Below are positions 45,296-54,169 of a stretch of DNA of 54,169 nucleotides, piece after piece. Position 1 is the stretch's first letter. Each line of letters begins with the position of its first letter. The translations under genes and the position numbers were made by a program. This stretch comes from a virus, in IMG/VR virus record IMGVR_UViG_3300048839_000345, positions 1 through 54,169 of that record. One strand, given 5' to 3'. Under the pieces are notes generated by a model. That model was not told the origin of the DNA, made no database searches, and worked only from the letters and a program-made list of their open reading frames with translations.

Positions 45296-46892
45296 CGAGG
45301 AATACGAGCGCATCCTCATGGATGACGAATTGTATTTTGAGTGCTGCCTGCAGATCCGTACCAAGAGCGATGGCTTGCAGGCTCTCTTGCTGAACTCGTC
45401 GCAGCGCTATGCACATGAGCGCATCAACGACCAGCTGCGCGAGACAGGCAAGGTGCGCGTGCTGATCCTCAAGGGGCGCCAGCAAGGCATATCCACTTAT
45501 GTCGGCGGCCGGTTTTACAAGAAGGTCTCGACGTCTACCGGCGTCCTGGCCTTTATCGTGACGCACGAGGACGCGGCGACGCAGAACCTTTTCGGCATGA
45601 CGAAGCGGTATCACGACAACAACTTGCCCGACTTCAAGCCCGAGACCGGCGTGGCCAATGCCAACGAACTCAAGTTCTCCAGGCTCGATAGCGGTTATAA
45701 GATTGCCACCGCCGGCGCGCGATCGGCTGGCCGCTCCAATACGATCCAGTTCCTGCATGCGTCGGAGTTCGACTTTTGGCCCGACGCCAGCGCCTCCGAA
45801 GTATGGAAGGGCCTGGCCGAAGCTGTGCCTGACGAGGATGGCACTGAGATCATCATCGAAAGCACGGCGGACAAGCCGGGCGGCCGGTTTCACCGCGCCT
45901 GGATGGCTGCAAAGAAGGGCGAGTCGGGCTACATGGCCCTGTTCATCCCGTGGTTCCTGCACGAGGAATACTGCAAGGAACCCCCTGATGGCTGGCATCC
46001 TCCGCAGGCGTTTGGGGAATACATGGTCCTGCACGGCTTGCGCATCGACCAGCTTTATTGGGCGTGGGACAAAAACCGGGCGATGGCGATGCTTGACGGC
46101 CTCGGCTCTGACGAGTTCTGCGTAGGGTTCAAGCGCGAGTATCCCGCAACGGACGAGGAAGCCTTCGAGGAGGCCGGTGACGAACTGAGCCGCGCCATCC
46201 CGATGGCCTGGATCAAGGCAGCGCAGGCCAGATGGATCGCCAACCGCAATCGACCCAAAGGCCCTATGACCGGGTTGGGCGTAGACGTGGCGCAAGGCGG
46301 GCCAGACAACACGGTCGTGACGCCCGTTTATGGGGTGCGGGTCGAGGAGCAGACCAAGCTGCCAGGCCACGCTACGACTGATGGTCCGGCAGTAGCTGGC
46401 ATGGTGGTTGCTCTGGTCCGTGACGGCGCGACAATCGGCATCGACATGGGCGGCGGCTGGGGCGGTGATGCGCACACGCACCTGAAGAAGCATCTCGACA
46501 TGCCGGTGATCGGCGTGAACCCATCGTCAGCTGCAACAGCCCGCGCCAAGCATGGCAATTACCAGTTTATCAACATGCGCGCCTACATGCATTGGATGTT
46601 GCGCGAGAGCCTGAACCCGATCACGGGCGACAATGTCGAATTGCCGCCCGATGAGGAGCTGGCGCAAGACCTAGCCGCGCCGACCTATGAGATCACGCGC
46701 ACTGGCATCAAGATCGAGAGCAAGGACGAGATCAAGAAGCGACTGGGGCGCTCGCCTGACAAGGGTGATAGCTGCCTCTTGGGATGGTACGCGTCTCTGC
46801 CCGGCAACCGCTCACTGGCTAAGGCGGCGCAGATACGGGGCAATCAACCGTCAGTCATCCCCCACCGCAGTAGGATCATCGGCAGAAAGTAA
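45270..46892 (+). CDS. terL: Terminase large subunit
   Basis: 540 residues. Walker A LKGRQQGIST (67-76), Walker B FLHASEFDFW with E166 as likely catalytic Glu, and nuclease Asp in LGVDVAQGG (D339) and IGIDMGGGW (D392) are visible in the expected order. It drives ATP-dependent packaging and cuts concatemers. SD AGGGAGCG precedes the start inside the small-subunit gene. Confidence 0.9.
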   Translation: MSAAQQLTDEEYERILMDDELYFECCLQIRTKSDGLQALLLNSSQRYAHERINDQLRETGKVRVLILKGRQQGISTYVGGRFYKKVSTSTGVLAFIVTHEDAATQNLFGMTKRYHDNNLPDFKPETGVANANELKFSRLDSGYKIATAGARSAGRSNTIQFLHASEFDFWPDASASEVWKGLAEAVPDEDGTEIIIESTADKPGGRFHRAWMAAKKGESGYMALFIPWFLHEEYCKEPPDGWHPPQAFGEYMVLHGLRIDQLYWAWDKNRAMAMLDGLGSDEFCVGFKREYPATDEEAFEEAGDELSRAIPMAWIKAAQARWIANRNRPKGPMTGLGVDVAQGGPDNTVVTPVYGVRVEEQTKLPGHATTDGPAVAGMVVALVRDGATIGIDMGGGWGGDAHTHLKKHLDMPVIGVNPSSAATARAKHGNYQFINMRAYMHWMLRESLNPITGDNVELPPDEELAQDLAAPTYEITRTGIKIESKDEIKKRLGRSPDKGDSCLLGWYASLPGNRSLAKAAQIRGNQPSVIPHRSRIIGRK

Positions 46893-46902
46893 GGGGTGAC
46901 CC

Positions 46903-47118
46903 ATGCGTATGCCGAAAATGCCACCGCCTCCACCGCCGCCTGCGGCGCCAAAGGCGATTCCCACTGCCCAGGATCCCAACGTCCAGCAGGCCGCGATCGA
47001 GGACGCGCGCAAGTCGCGGTCCAAGGCCGGGCGCATGTCAACACTCTTGTCTGGCCCGCTCGGTGACAACATGTATACCGCGCCACCGACCAAGAGCGGC
47101 GGGACGCTGCTCGGCTGA
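46903..47118 (+). CDS. Small Pro-rich protein before portal
   Basis: 71 residues, with a polyproline start (MPPPPPPPAAPKA), a basic helical middle (DARKSRSKAGRMSTLLSG) and an end in GGTLLG. Proteins of this pattern commonly lie between terminase and portal in podophages. Role unknown; co-translated with the portal gene by a 1-bp overlap. Confidence 0.65.
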   Translation: MRMPKMPPPPPPPAAPKAIPTAQDPNVQQAAIEDARKSRSKAGRMSTLLSGPLGDNMYTAPPTKSGGTLLG

Positions 47119-48860
47119 TGGCTTACGAGGGCATCGACACACCGCCGAAGACCGACGCCCTGCATTCGCGTGCGGAGAAGGCGCTCAAGCTGGCGCAGGC
47201 CGCGTTCAAGAACAAGGCGCTCTACGACCTGCTCTGGCAGAAGCAGGCCGAGATCTTCTATCCCGAGCGAGCTGACTTCACGCGCACCTATTCGGCGGGC
47301 GATGAGCGGTATGACGGGATCATCTCGACCGAGCCGATGCTGATGCGGCGCGACCTGGCGCAGAATCTCGGCGCCATGCTGCGCCCGCGCGGCCGCGACT
47401 GGTTCCGCGCCGCGGCCCGGCCCGAGCCTGATGATGACGAGGCCAAGCGCTGGCTGGAGCAGGCGAGCAAGACCCAGCGCAATATCGTCTACGCGCCCAA
47501 GGCCAATTTCACCAAGGCGATGGCCGAGTCCGATCATGACTATGTGACTTTCGGCAATGCCGTGATCGCGCACCCCTACAACATCGACCAGTCCGGCATC
47601 CTGTTCTCGTGCCTGCACCTGAAGGACGTGGCGTGGACCAAGAACGCGGAAGGCGTGGTCGATCACCTGTACCAGAAGATGCACCTCACGCTGCGCCAAA
47701 TCGTGCAGCTGTTCGGCAAGTCACGCATGCCGCTGGAGTGGCAGCGCGAGTATGACCAGGGGCACATCGAGCAGCGCAAGTGTGTGTATCGCTGCGTCAC
47801 GCCGATCGACAAGGAAGGCTATGACAAGACCGAGTCCCGGCTGAAGGGCGCCCGGTTCCAAGCGGTCTATTGCGCTGAGGGCGTCAAGGAATGCGGGCTG
47901 GCATCAGGTGAGTTTCTGACCTTCCCATTCACCGTGCGCGTCTGGATGGATGTGTCGGGCGAGGACTATGGCCGCTCGCCTTGCACTAGTGTTGCGCTGG
48001 CTGATGGCCGCATGCTGAACGTCGCCGAAGAGGCGCTGCTCACCGGCATCGAGACCAAGGTGCGTCCGCCACGCATCGTGCAGAAGGGGCTGATCTCTGG
48101 CCCGCTGTCGCTGGGCGCCGACACGATCACCTATGTCGATGGCGACTATGACAAGCGCATGCACGGCGACCCGGTCATCCCGATCGAGAGCGGTGATCCG
48201 CGTTATGGCATGGAGTTCATCCAGCGCCAGACTGAGCGCCTAGGCCGAGAGTTCTTCGTCAACCTGCTGCGCCGCTTGCCTGAAAAGCAGATGACAGCAT
48301 ATGAAGCGGCTGAGTGGGTCGAGCAGTATGTGATCCAGGCTGCGCCCATCTTCGAGCCGATGGAAGCCGAGAACGCACTCCTCATGGACAGCGTGTTCCA
48401 GCGCGCCATGGCGAAAGGCGCGTTTGGCCGCGTGCTTGAGGACGGATCGATCGAGGGCCTGCCTGAGGCGCTGAGTGAGGCCGACATTGAGTTTGAGTTC
48501 GAGACGCCGCTGAGCGACGCGCTCCGCAAGCTGAAGGTCGCGCAGTTCCGGCAGCTGCTTGAGGGCGCAAGCGGCTTGCTCGCCACGCAGCACCCGTCAG
48601 CGATTGCAGCGGTGGACAATATCGACTTTGACACTGCGTTCCGTGACGCGATGGAGGGCATTGCGCCGGCCAAGTGGCAGAAGAAGCGCGAGGATGTGCA
48701 GGCGTCGCGGGAGCAGCAGGCTGAGGAAGCCAACGCTGCGAAGATGGAAACGATGGCAATGGAGGCTGGCCAAGCTGCGCTCAAGGCCCGGCCTGAGAAC
48801 CTGCGGGCTGTGGGTGATGCGCTCGGCGGCATGATGGATCCGGCGATGGGGCCTGTTTGA
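47118..48860 (+). CDS. Portal (head-tail connector) protein
   Basis: 580 residues, T7 gp8-like. The early region LLWQKQAEIFYPERADF (about 35-51) and RDLAQNLGAMLRPRGRDWF (about 76-94), the central QRQTERLGREFFVNLLRRLP, and the acidic helical C-terminus follow the connector family plan. It forms the dodecameric ring through which DNA is packaged and to which the adaptor binds. Confidence 0.85.
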   Translation: MAYEGIDTPPKTDALHSRAEKALKLAQAAFKNKALYDLLWQKQAEIFYPERADFTRTYSAGDERYDGIISTEPMLMRRDLAQNLGAMLRPRGRDWFRAAARPEPDDDEAKRWLEQASKTQRNIVYAPKANFTKAMAESDHDYVTFGNAVIAHPYNIDQSGILFSCLHLKDVAWTKNAEGVVDHLYQKMHLTLRQIVQLFGKSRMPLEWQREYDQGHIEQRKCVYRCVTPIDKEGYDKTESRLKGARFQAVYCAEGVKECGLASGEFLTFPFTVRVWMDVSGEDYGRSPCTSVALADGRMLNVAEEALLTGIETKVRPPRIVQKGLISGPLSLGADTITYVDGDYDKRMHGDPVIPIESGDPRYGMEFIQRQTERLGREFFVNLLRRLPEKQMTAYEAAEWVEQYVIQAAPIFEPMEAENALLMDSVFQRAMAKGAFGRVLEDGSIEGLPEALSEADIEFEFETPLSDALRKLKVAQFRQLLEGASGLLATQHPSAIAAVDNIDFDTAFRDAMEGIAPAKWQKKREDVQASREQQAEEANAAKMETMAMEAGQAALKARPENLRAVGDALGGMMDPAMGPV

Positions 48861-49165
48861 TGATGCAGGCTGTCCGCATAGACGAGATGCCGAAGCTGGA
48901 GCCGGACCACGTCCTGGCGATGCGGGCTGTTGTGCGCGGCCACGCCACGGCGGCCCAGCAGAAGACGGCCGTGTGGATCATCCTCAACCACCTGTGCGGC
49001 ATGACGGCGTTTCCGACAGCGGGCTGGTCCGAGCGCGAGGGCGGCTTCCGGGATGGCAAGCAATGGGTGGCGCTGGCGATCAGCTATCTGGCGGGCATCA
49101 GCATCTATGAGGTGAACGAGGGGTCCACTGAGGCCGGTGTATCAGGGGATAAGCCAGAGGGCTGA
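48860..49165 (+). CDS. Small protein, Bbp19-like
   Basis: 101 residues from ATG 48860 (TGATG overlap). A helix-rich protein with TAAQQKTAVWIILNHLCGM then FRDGKQWVALAISYLAGI, a pattern similar to Bbp19-type proteins found next to portal genes in podophages. Function unknown. Confidence 0.5.
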   Translation: MMQAVRIDEMPKLEPDHVLAMRAVVRGHATAAQQKTAVWIILNHLCGMTAFPTAGWSEREGGFRDGKQWVALAISYLAGISIYEVNEGSTEAGVSGDKPEG

Positions 49166-49186
49166 CAGTCTTAGGAGGGCTGAACC

Positions 49187-49381
49187 GTGAAAGACAAGAT
49201 CGACCTGACCACCATCGGCAACGTGCTCGCTGGCCTCGCGCTGGCATTTCTTATCGACAACATCGCTCTCGACGGCGCTGTGACCAAAACGCTCCCAGAG
49301 GGCCTGGTTGCATTTGTTGGCTTTGTGATTTTCACAGGCGCGGCTGTCTACGGCTACAAGCAAGCCAAGAAGGCAAACTGA
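49187..49381 (+). CDS. Two-span membrane protein, holin-like
   Basis: 64 residues from GTG 49187 with AGGAGG upstream. Two hydrophobic segments (about 9-26 and 38-56, LVAFVGFVIFTGAAVYGY) and a Lys-rich tail fit a class II holin topology. It is not next to the endolysin, so the holin role is tentative. Confidence 0.5.
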   Translation: MKDKIDLTTIGNVLAGLALAFLIDNIALDGAVTKTLPEGLVAFVGFVIFTGAAVYGYKQAKKAN

Positions 49382-49384
49382 GCT

Positions 49385-49645
49385 ATGGCGGACACATCTC
49401 TCAGCCAGCCCTACGGTGTGTCCGCACGTTATGCTGCGGTCATCACGCCAGCCAATGACACCGACCTCGCCAACGTGACCCGTGCGGTTTATGTCGGCAC
49501 GGGTGGCGACCTTGAAGTCGTGATGGCCGGCGGCGGCAATACAGTCGTCATTCCCGGCGTGCCGTCCGGCGCGCTCCTGCCGATCAGCGTGTCCCGCATC
49601 AGGGCAGCGAGCACCACGGCGGAAGGGATCGTGGCGTTCTGGTGA
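49385..49645 (+). CDS. Spike base protein, RCAP_Rcc01079-like
   Basis: 86 residues. YAAVITPANDTDLANVTRAV, YVGTGGDLEVVMAGGGNTV and GALLPISVSRIRA fit the spike base family first named from the Rhodobacter gene transfer agent. It is a small beta protein that anchors a receptor-binding spike. Its stop overlaps the next gene by GTGA, which encodes such a receptor-binding candidate. Confidence 0.75.
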   Translation: MADTSLSQPYGVSARYAAVITPANDTDLANVTRAVYVGTGGDLEVVMAGGGNTVVIPGVPSGALLPISVSRIRAASTTAEGIVAFW

Positions 49646-51258
49646 TTGGGATCGGCATCAATTTCTGGAACGCGGCAGTCACCGGCTCCGGTGGCGGCTT
49701 GCCTCCTATCCCGACCGAAACTTTTGATTCGCTAATCGCCTCCCTGCTCAGCGCAGGCGAGACGGTGGCGTTCTATGATCCTAACGACCTGACGTCGATC
49801 TACGCAGCCCGGACGGGCGGGGCGAATGCGGTGGCCGATGGGCCTGTCGGCCTGATGCTCGACAAGGCGCAGATGGGCGGGCTGACGGCGGCGGAGTATC
49901 TGGCCGCGCTGGATACGCCGGAGCTTGTGACGAATGGCACGTTTGATACGGATAGTGATTGGACGCTTGGTACAGGCTGGTCTATTGCGGACGGAGTTTT
50001 GTCTTATGACGGAACCGATGCGCCAAATATAGCTTATCAATCCTCAGCACAGCTAATCAGCCCAAAATTTTATAGAGTTGATTTTGTGTTGACGTTATCT
50101 CAAGGCGCATTGCTTGCTCGACCGCAATTTAATACAACCGCAGGACAACTCCAAATTACCGCAAGCGGGTCGTACTCTATTATTTTGCAGGGGGCGACCG
50201 CTGCTGGGTTCGGATTTGTGGCGGCTCTTTTTGGCGGCGGTCGGTTTATCGGCACCATCGACAACCTCTCCATCCAAGAAATCCCCGGCTATCACGCCAC
50301 CGCCCCATCTGACGCGGCCCGTCCGATCCTGCGGGATGTCAGCAGCACCTACGCGCTCGATTTCGACAACGTGGATGACGCGTTCGCATGGACCGCACCG
50401 GCCATCACAGACGGCACATGGGTAGCGCTGACGAGGAACGGCTCCTACGCAGCGTCAGCGGCCTATTCCGCTGGCACGTACACGATGCCGATCTATCAGC
50501 CTTTCGACCTGTGCGCGATCCTCTGGACATCAGCCGACCTGACTACGGTGCAAGAGGCGATTGTGCTGGCCGAGGGATCGGCACGCGGCGCTGCGGCTGA
50601 CTTTGGGGGGGTGACTGATTTTGCGCGCGGGTGGCGTGCGCGGACGGATTTGCGCGACTTTCCGGTAATTGATGCGAGTAGCGGGACAAATTTCCGCGAC
50701 GCATGGTTTGGGTGCACAGGTCTGACTAGCTTTCCTTTGCTTGACGTCAGTAGTGGGACAAATTTCTTTGCTGCATGGCAAATCTGCGCAGGTCTGACTA
50801 GCTTTCCTTTGCTTGACGTCAGTAGTGGGACAAGTTTCAACGGCGCTTGGCGAAGTTGCTCCAGCCTGACTAGCTTCCCTGCGCTAGACATCAGCAGCGG
50901 AACAGATTTTCGTTTCGCGTGGTTTGCTTGTACTAGTCTAACCACATTTCCCGCAAACATGTTCGACACGTGCTCGGCGACACTTTTCGCCAACGCCTTT
51001 GCCTCCACCAACCTCTCGCAAACCAGCATCGACAACATCCTCGTGTCCATCAACACCGCTGGCACAAGCGGCGGCACGTTCAACCAGTCCGGCGGCTCTG
51101 CGCCATCTGCTACGGGCGAGGCGGCGATTGATGACCTTGTGTCGCGTGGGTGGACCGTGACGGTAACCGGCGGCTATGTGGCGCGTACGATCCTTACACG
51201 TAGCGGTCAGGCAGTGTTCGACCGCTCCGGCAGCTATATCAAAGAAAGGGCCGTCTGA
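49642..51258 (+). CDS. Receptor-binding protein with leucine-rich-type repeats
   Basis: 538 residues from GTG 49642. A beta-sandwich-like region (about 90-220) is rich in Gly/Thr. A repeat region (about 325-455) has units of about 24 residues of the form F..AW..C.GLTSFPLLDVSSGT, resembling BspA/DUF285-type leucine-rich repeats. These could form a variable binding surface. It follows the spike base gene, which fits a tail spike or tip role. Confidence 0.65.
   Translation: MIGIGINFWNAAVTGSGGGLPPIPTETFDSLIASLLSAGETVAFYDPNDLTSIYAARTGGANAVADGPVGLMLDKAQMGGLTAAEYLAALDTPELVTNGTFDTDSDWTLGTGWSIADGVLSYDGTDAPNIAYQSSAQLISPKFYRVDFVLTLSQGALLARPQFNTTAGQLQITASGSYSIILQGATAAGFGFVAALFGGGRFIGTIDNLSIQEIPGYHATAPSDAARPILRDVSSTYALDFDNVDDAFAWTAPAITDGTWVALTRNGSYAASAAYSAGTYTMPIYQPFDLCAILWTSADLTTVQEAIVLAEGSARGAAADFGGVTDFARGWRARTDLRDFPVIDASSGTNFRDAWFGCTGLTSFPLLDVSSGTNFFAAWQICAGLTSFPLLDVSSGTSFNGAWRSCSSLTSFPALDISSGTDFRFAWFACTSLTTFPANMFDTCSATLFANAFASTNLSQTSIDNILVSINTAGTSGGTFNQSGGSAPSATGEAAIDDLVSRGWTVTVTGGYVARTILTRSGQAVFDRSGSYIKERAV
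50717..50833 (+). repeat. 72-bp repeat unit within the spike gene
   Basis: The same 45 bases (caggtctgac ... gggacaa) occur exactly at 50717-50761 and 50789-50833, with weaker copies on each side. The identical nucleotide sequence between copies suggests recent duplication within the leucine-rich-type repeats. Confidence 0.85.
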
Positions 51259-52199
51259 TGGCTGATATTTTTAACCTCTCCGACACCTGGAACGACGGCG
51301 CGACAACCTTCTCCGCCATCAAGATGGACGTCACCGACACCGCCTCGGCATCCGGCTCGCTGCTGATGGATTTGCAGGTGGGGGGGGGTAGTCGGTTTAG
51401 CGTAAAGAAAAACGGCGATATAAATATTATTAGCGGCGCCACCGTTACAAGCTCCAACTTGATTTATTTTGGTGGCGGGGGTCAGACCGGAATTAACTCT
51501 GCATTTTCTGTCAATAGTCAGGCCCTAACAGTAAACGGAGCGAAATATTTAGGGTGGGGATCAAATCCTGCTGCTACCGCCGACGTACAACTCTACCGAG
51601 ACGCCGCCGACACCCTAGCGCAGAGACGCAGCACGAACCCGCAGGCGTTTCGCGCCTATAATACGTACACGGACGCTTCGAATTATGAACGCGGCAAGAT
51701 CGCTTGGGAAAGCAACGTCCTCCGCATCGGCACCGAGAAGGCTGGCACAGGCTCCGCACGGGCGCTGGAGTTGCAGACGGATGGGGTGACGCGGGTTACG
51801 ATTGCGACGACAGGCGCGGCGACGTTCGCGCAACAAATATTGACTCAAACAACGGGAAATTCGGCTAATCCTGTGATAGCTTTTACTGGCGACACAGATA
51901 CGGGAATTTTTCGGCGTGTAGCAAATGCGATAAGTTTTTCTGCGGGCGGTGTTGAAAGGGTTGCTTTGGGAGATAAATTTTATCTGCCCTCAGCGGGTGA
52001 ATTTGTTTGGTATGATAATGTTTTAGGCGCTGGCGGATCAACAATAGATGTTGGTGTAAAGAGATCAGCCGCCGGACAACTTCAAATTACTGACGGCTCT
52101 ACTGGCACCGGACAGCTTATCTTTATTGTGCCAACATCCGACCCCGGCATTACCGGCGCGCTTTGGAATAACGGCGGCGCACTCGCAATTAGCGCATAA
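51258..52199 (+). CDS. Tail fibre-like protein
   Basis: 313 residues starting one base before the previous stop ends (TGATG). Phrases such as LYRDAADTLAQRRSTNPQAF, KIAWESNVLRIGTEKAGTG and GVTRVTIATTGAATF are common in phage tail fibre shafts. The lower-GC patches (51.4-51.6 and 51.9-52.1 kb) suggest recent acquisition or mosaic exchange. Probably a second adhesin beside the spike. Confidence 0.7.
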   Translation: MADIFNLSDTWNDGATTFSAIKMDVTDTASASGSLLMDLQVGGGSRFSVKKNGDINIISGATVTSSNLIYFGGGGQTGINSAFSVNSQALTVNGAKYLGWGSNPAATADVQLYRDAADTLAQRRSTNPQAFRAYNTYTDASNYERGKIAWESNVLRIGTEKAGTGSARALELQTDGVTRVTIATTGAATFAQQILTQTTGNSANPVIAFTGDTDTGIFRRVANAISFSAGGVERVALGDKFYLPSAGEFVWYDNVLGAGGSTIDVGVKRSAAGQLQITDGSTGTGQLIFIVPTSDPGITGALWNNGGALAISA

Positions 52200-52209
52200 G
52201 GAACCCTCG

Positions 52210-52362
52210 ATGACCATCACCCTAACCGAAGCCGAAGCCCAAACCCTCGTTAACCTGCTCGACAGCGCCGTCAAAGCGATTGGCCTGTCAGCAGCCCCCG
52301 CCGCCCTTGGCATCTTTAACAAGCTTAAGGAAGCCGCAGAACCACAGGAGCCAGCAGAATGA
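52210..52362 (+). CDS. 50-residue hypothetical protein
   Basis: Starts at ATG 52210. Helical (TEAEAQTLVNLLDSAVKAI) with an acidic Pro/Glu-rich end (EAAEPQEPAE). The next gene also ends in an EEPAE-type tail, suggesting related small proteins. No family is recognised. Confidence 0.55.
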   Translation: MTITLTEAEAQTLVNLLDSAVKAIGLSAAPAALGIFNKLKEAAEPQEPAE

Positions 52363-52568
52363 GCTACACCATCACCATCGTTGACGGATACGTCCAGACG
52401 ACCGACCCGATTGAGACCAACGCCGCTTACATGGATATGGTCTGCAACATGGCCGCTCTCAGCTACGCCACCCAATACGGCACCGCGACGTCTGAGGAAG
52501 GCATCACTGCCGCTCGGCTTGCGTTCAATGCGGCGCTGCCACAACCGGCTGAAGAGCCTGCGGAATAA
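52359..52568 (+). CDS. 69-residue hypothetical protein
   Basis: ATGA-coupled. It begins with a beta-like SYTITIVDGYVQTTDP, then a helical part with one Cys, and ends in PAEEPAE. Small proteins of this type often accompany tail fibre genes; a chaperone role is possible but unproven. Confidence 0.55.
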   Translation: MSYTITIVDGYVQTTDPIETNAAYMDMVCNMAALSYATQYGTATSEEGITAARLAFNAALPQPAEEPAE

Positions 52569-52570
52569 CC

Positions 52571-52909
52571 ATGTACACCGAAAGCCTCGTCGCCATCACG
52601 CCCGCTGACTTCCGCGACACTGCCGAGCAGCTTGGCATGGCGATGGGGCATTCTGGCCATGAGTTCAGCGTGCCGCTGTACACGGGCGCGGATCTTACCC
52701 ACTACGGACTTCACGCATGGGTGACGCCCGAAGCGGCTGCGGTCTGGCTGGGTGAGGCTTACCCACCGGACACGGGCTACACAGACGAGCAGATCGACGC
52801 TGTGCGCTCGCAACTGATTATCTCATGCCTCGAAGGCGTTGTGCCTCGGGAGCATTTTGATGGGGTGCTGGCGGAGAATGGGCTCGCTGCGGAAACGGTG
52901 CCGGTGTGA
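52571..52909 (+). CDS. 112-residue hypothetical protein
   Basis: A mixed protein with His-rich segment (MGHSGHEFSVPLYTGADLTHYG) and a helical C-terminal half. Located between the fibre block and scaffold. No family is recognised; in similar podophages this slot often holds small virion or tail accessory proteins. Confidence 0.55.
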   Translation: MYTESLVAITPADFRDTAEQLGMAMGHSGHEFSVPLYTGADLTHYGLHAWVTPEAAAVWLGEAYPPDTGYTDEQIDAVRSQLIISCLEGVVPREHFDGVLAENGLAAETVPV

Positions 52910-53013
52910 TCACTTTCATTATCGGCCTCATCCTCGGCGGTATGATCGGCACTTTGGTCATGGCGGTGATTTGCGCAGGCACGCTCAACAGCGCGTCCAC
53001 GGATGGCGAGTAG
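52906..53013 (+). CDS. 35-residue membrane peptide
   Basis: GTG start overlaps the previous stop (GTGA). Encodes a single Gly-rich hydrophobic helix (ITFIIGLILGGMIGTLVMAV) and a short polar tail. No family is recognised; it could be an accessory membrane or phage-assembly peptide. Confidence 0.5.
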   Translation: MITFIIGLILGGMIGTLVMAVICAGTLNSASTDGE

Positions 53014-53037
53014 AGTGGGCAAATACAAGGAGTTCCC

Positions 53038-53997
53038 ATGTCCGAAGCTGATACTCTCGTAACCCCCTCTGCCGCGCCGGCGGCGCCTGCTGCTGTTGTC
53101 GCTCCTTCTCCAGCGCCAGCGCCCGGTGCGGCAGATCCTGCTCAGCCTGCGGTGTCCCTATCCGCTGCAGAAGCTGAGCCTGCGGGCGCCGGCGACAATT
53201 CGGACTGGCGCCTGGTGCTCGCAGGTGAAGACGCGAAGATGCGTGAGAACCTTGAGCGCTTTGCGACGCCGCAGGACTTCTACAAGTCGTTCACCGACAC
53301 GCAGACCGCGCTGCGCAACAAGACTGAAGGCATGATCAAGCTGCCGGGCGAGAACGCCACGGACGAGGATCGCGCTGCCTTTGCCAAGGCGCTGGGTATT
53401 CCCGAGGCGCCGGACAAGTATGAGCGCGCTGCGCCGCCTGAGGGGCTGGAACTGTCGGACGCCGACAAGCAATTTCTCGACGGCGCGCTGGCTGACCTGC
53501 ACAAGCAGGGTGGCTTTGCGGCGCATCCGGAGGTCGTGAAGACGCTGGAGACGTTTTATCACAAAGCCATGCAGGAGCAGGCCGCCCAGATGGCGGCGGC
53601 TGCCGTGACGAAGGCGACTGAAGCCCGGCAGATGCTGCAGAAGATCTACGGAAACAATCTTGACCTTGAAATGAAGCATGCCAATGCGGCGCTAACCGCG
53701 TTTGGTCCGCGTGATCCGGAGAAGGCGAAAGAGTTCCTCAATCGTCAGATGGCGGATGGCACCAGGGTCGGTGACGATCCTGAGATGATCCAGCTGCTGA
53801 TCCGCGCGAGCCGCGCGACGCAGGAAGACCCGAATTTCCTGGCGACCCTGAGCGATGGCATGCCGGCCAACGCTTCGGACGTCCAGTCCAAGATCAACGA
53901 CATCATGAAAACCCGGGGTACCCCGGAGTATGCGCAGCGCGAAGGCGAACTGAAACAGCTGATCGCGCAGCGTGAACGACTTTCCGGGCGGGGCTGA
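53038..53997 (+). CDS. Head scaffolding protein
   Basis: 319 residues with AAGGAG in front. The N-terminus (about 1-50) is Ala/Pro-rich and disordered, followed by a conserved region (FATPQDFYKSFTDTQTALRN; EAPDKYE) and a helical C-terminus (EGELKQLIAQRERLSGRG) that would bind the capsid subunit. Order and composition match T7-type scaffold proteins; after circularisation the capsid gene follows within about 190 bp. Confidence 0.85.
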   Translation: MSEADTLVTPSAAPAAPAAVVAPSPAPAPGAADPAQPAVSLSAAEAEPAGAGDNSDWRLVLAGEDAKMRENLERFATPQDFYKSFTDTQTALRNKTEGMIKLPGENATDEDRAAFAKALGIPEAPDKYERAAPPEGLELSDADKQFLDGALADLHKQGGFAAHPEVVKTLETFYHKAMQEQAAQMAAAAVTKATEARQMLQKIYGNNLDLEMKHANAALTAFGPRDPEKAKEFLNRQMADGTRVGDDPEMIQLLIRASRATQEDPNFLATLSDGMPANASDVQSKINDIMKTRGTPEYAQREGELKQLIAQRERLSGRG

Positions 53998-54169
53998 GCT
54001 TCTGACCGGCAGGCAATGGGCCGCTCTGGCGATGGGCGGTTTCGGAGCCACGCGGCTTATCCGGTAACGGACCCGCGCACTAAATCGAGGTGACTGCCGG
54101 ACCCCGAAAGGGCTTATCCGAATGTTTGCCGGATCGCCGTGAGCCCTAATGTTCAACCTCATAAAGAGG
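53996..54169. repeat. Terminal overlap, right copy
   Basis: Second copy of the first 174 bases, beginning inside the scaffold stop codon. It differs at 54123 and 54126, both t here (g and c in the left copy). Supports a circular or terminally redundant unit. Confidence 0.95.

Overview
The window is one essentially complete genome of a tailed phage with a T7-like (podovirus) virion plan, assembled as a circle. Bases 1-174 recur at 53996-54169 (172 of 174 identical), so the unit is about 53,995 bp and the scaffold gene at the right end leads directly into the capsid gene at the left end. The DNA is GC-rich by eye. The host is probably an alphaproteobacterium of the Caulobacterales/Hyphomonadaceae/Rhodobacterales type. 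Evidence for this is a GcrA-family regulator, a DnaA domain IV-like protein and a spike base protein of the type known from Rhodobacter gene transfer agents.

Layout. (1) 44.9-54.2 kb continuing into 0-8.2 kb: terminase small and large subunits, portal, small head or tail proteins, spike base, two receptor-binding or tail fibre-type proteins, scaffold, capsid, adaptor, a tail nozzle split over two frames, a GNAT-like protein and T7 gp14- and gp15-like internal virion proteins. (2) 8.2-20.2 kb: one 3971-codon polyvalent protein in the position of T7 gp16. It carries ADP-ribosyltransferase-like and metallopeptidase-like domains among others. (3) 20.2-25.7 kb: coiled-coil and membrane proteins, an Hsp70-like protein, a membrane-tethered GH24-like lysozyme and overlapping i- and o-spanins, then a tRNA-Thr on the other strand. 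(4) 25.9-28.7 kb: main T7-type tail fibre and a small zinc-ribbon protein, closed by back-to-back terminators. (5) 28.8-34.3 kb: a leftward accessory block of small genes, including a pentapeptide-repeat protein, a possible transglycosylase-like protein, membrane proteins and an XRE repressor. (6) 34.4-41.9 kb: rightward replication and recombination operon with Cro-like HTH, RusA, a Sak4-like ATPase, an SSB-like DUF669 protein, a PD-(D/E)XK nuclease, an SF2 helicase, a DUF6511 protein and a primase-polymerase/helicase. (7) 41.9-42.2 kb: an AT-rich non-coding segment with nested inverted repeats of a TTATCG motif, a good origin candidate. (8) 42.3-44.9 kb: a GcrA-like regulator, small DNA-binding or coiled-coil proteins and the DnaA-IV-like protein, leading into terminase.

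How it fits together. I see no phage DNA polymerase, no phage RNA polymerase and no integrase. Transcription and most DNA synthesis must therefore be by host enzymes, with the phage supplying initiation, priming, annealing and branch resolution. Two divergent HTH genes with repeated operator-like sites look like a lysogeny-type switch, yet nothing for integration or partition is visible. The most unusual feature is the pairing of GcrA-like and DnaA-IV-like genes beside an origin-like repeat cluster. These are two master factors of the alphaproteobacterial cell cycle.
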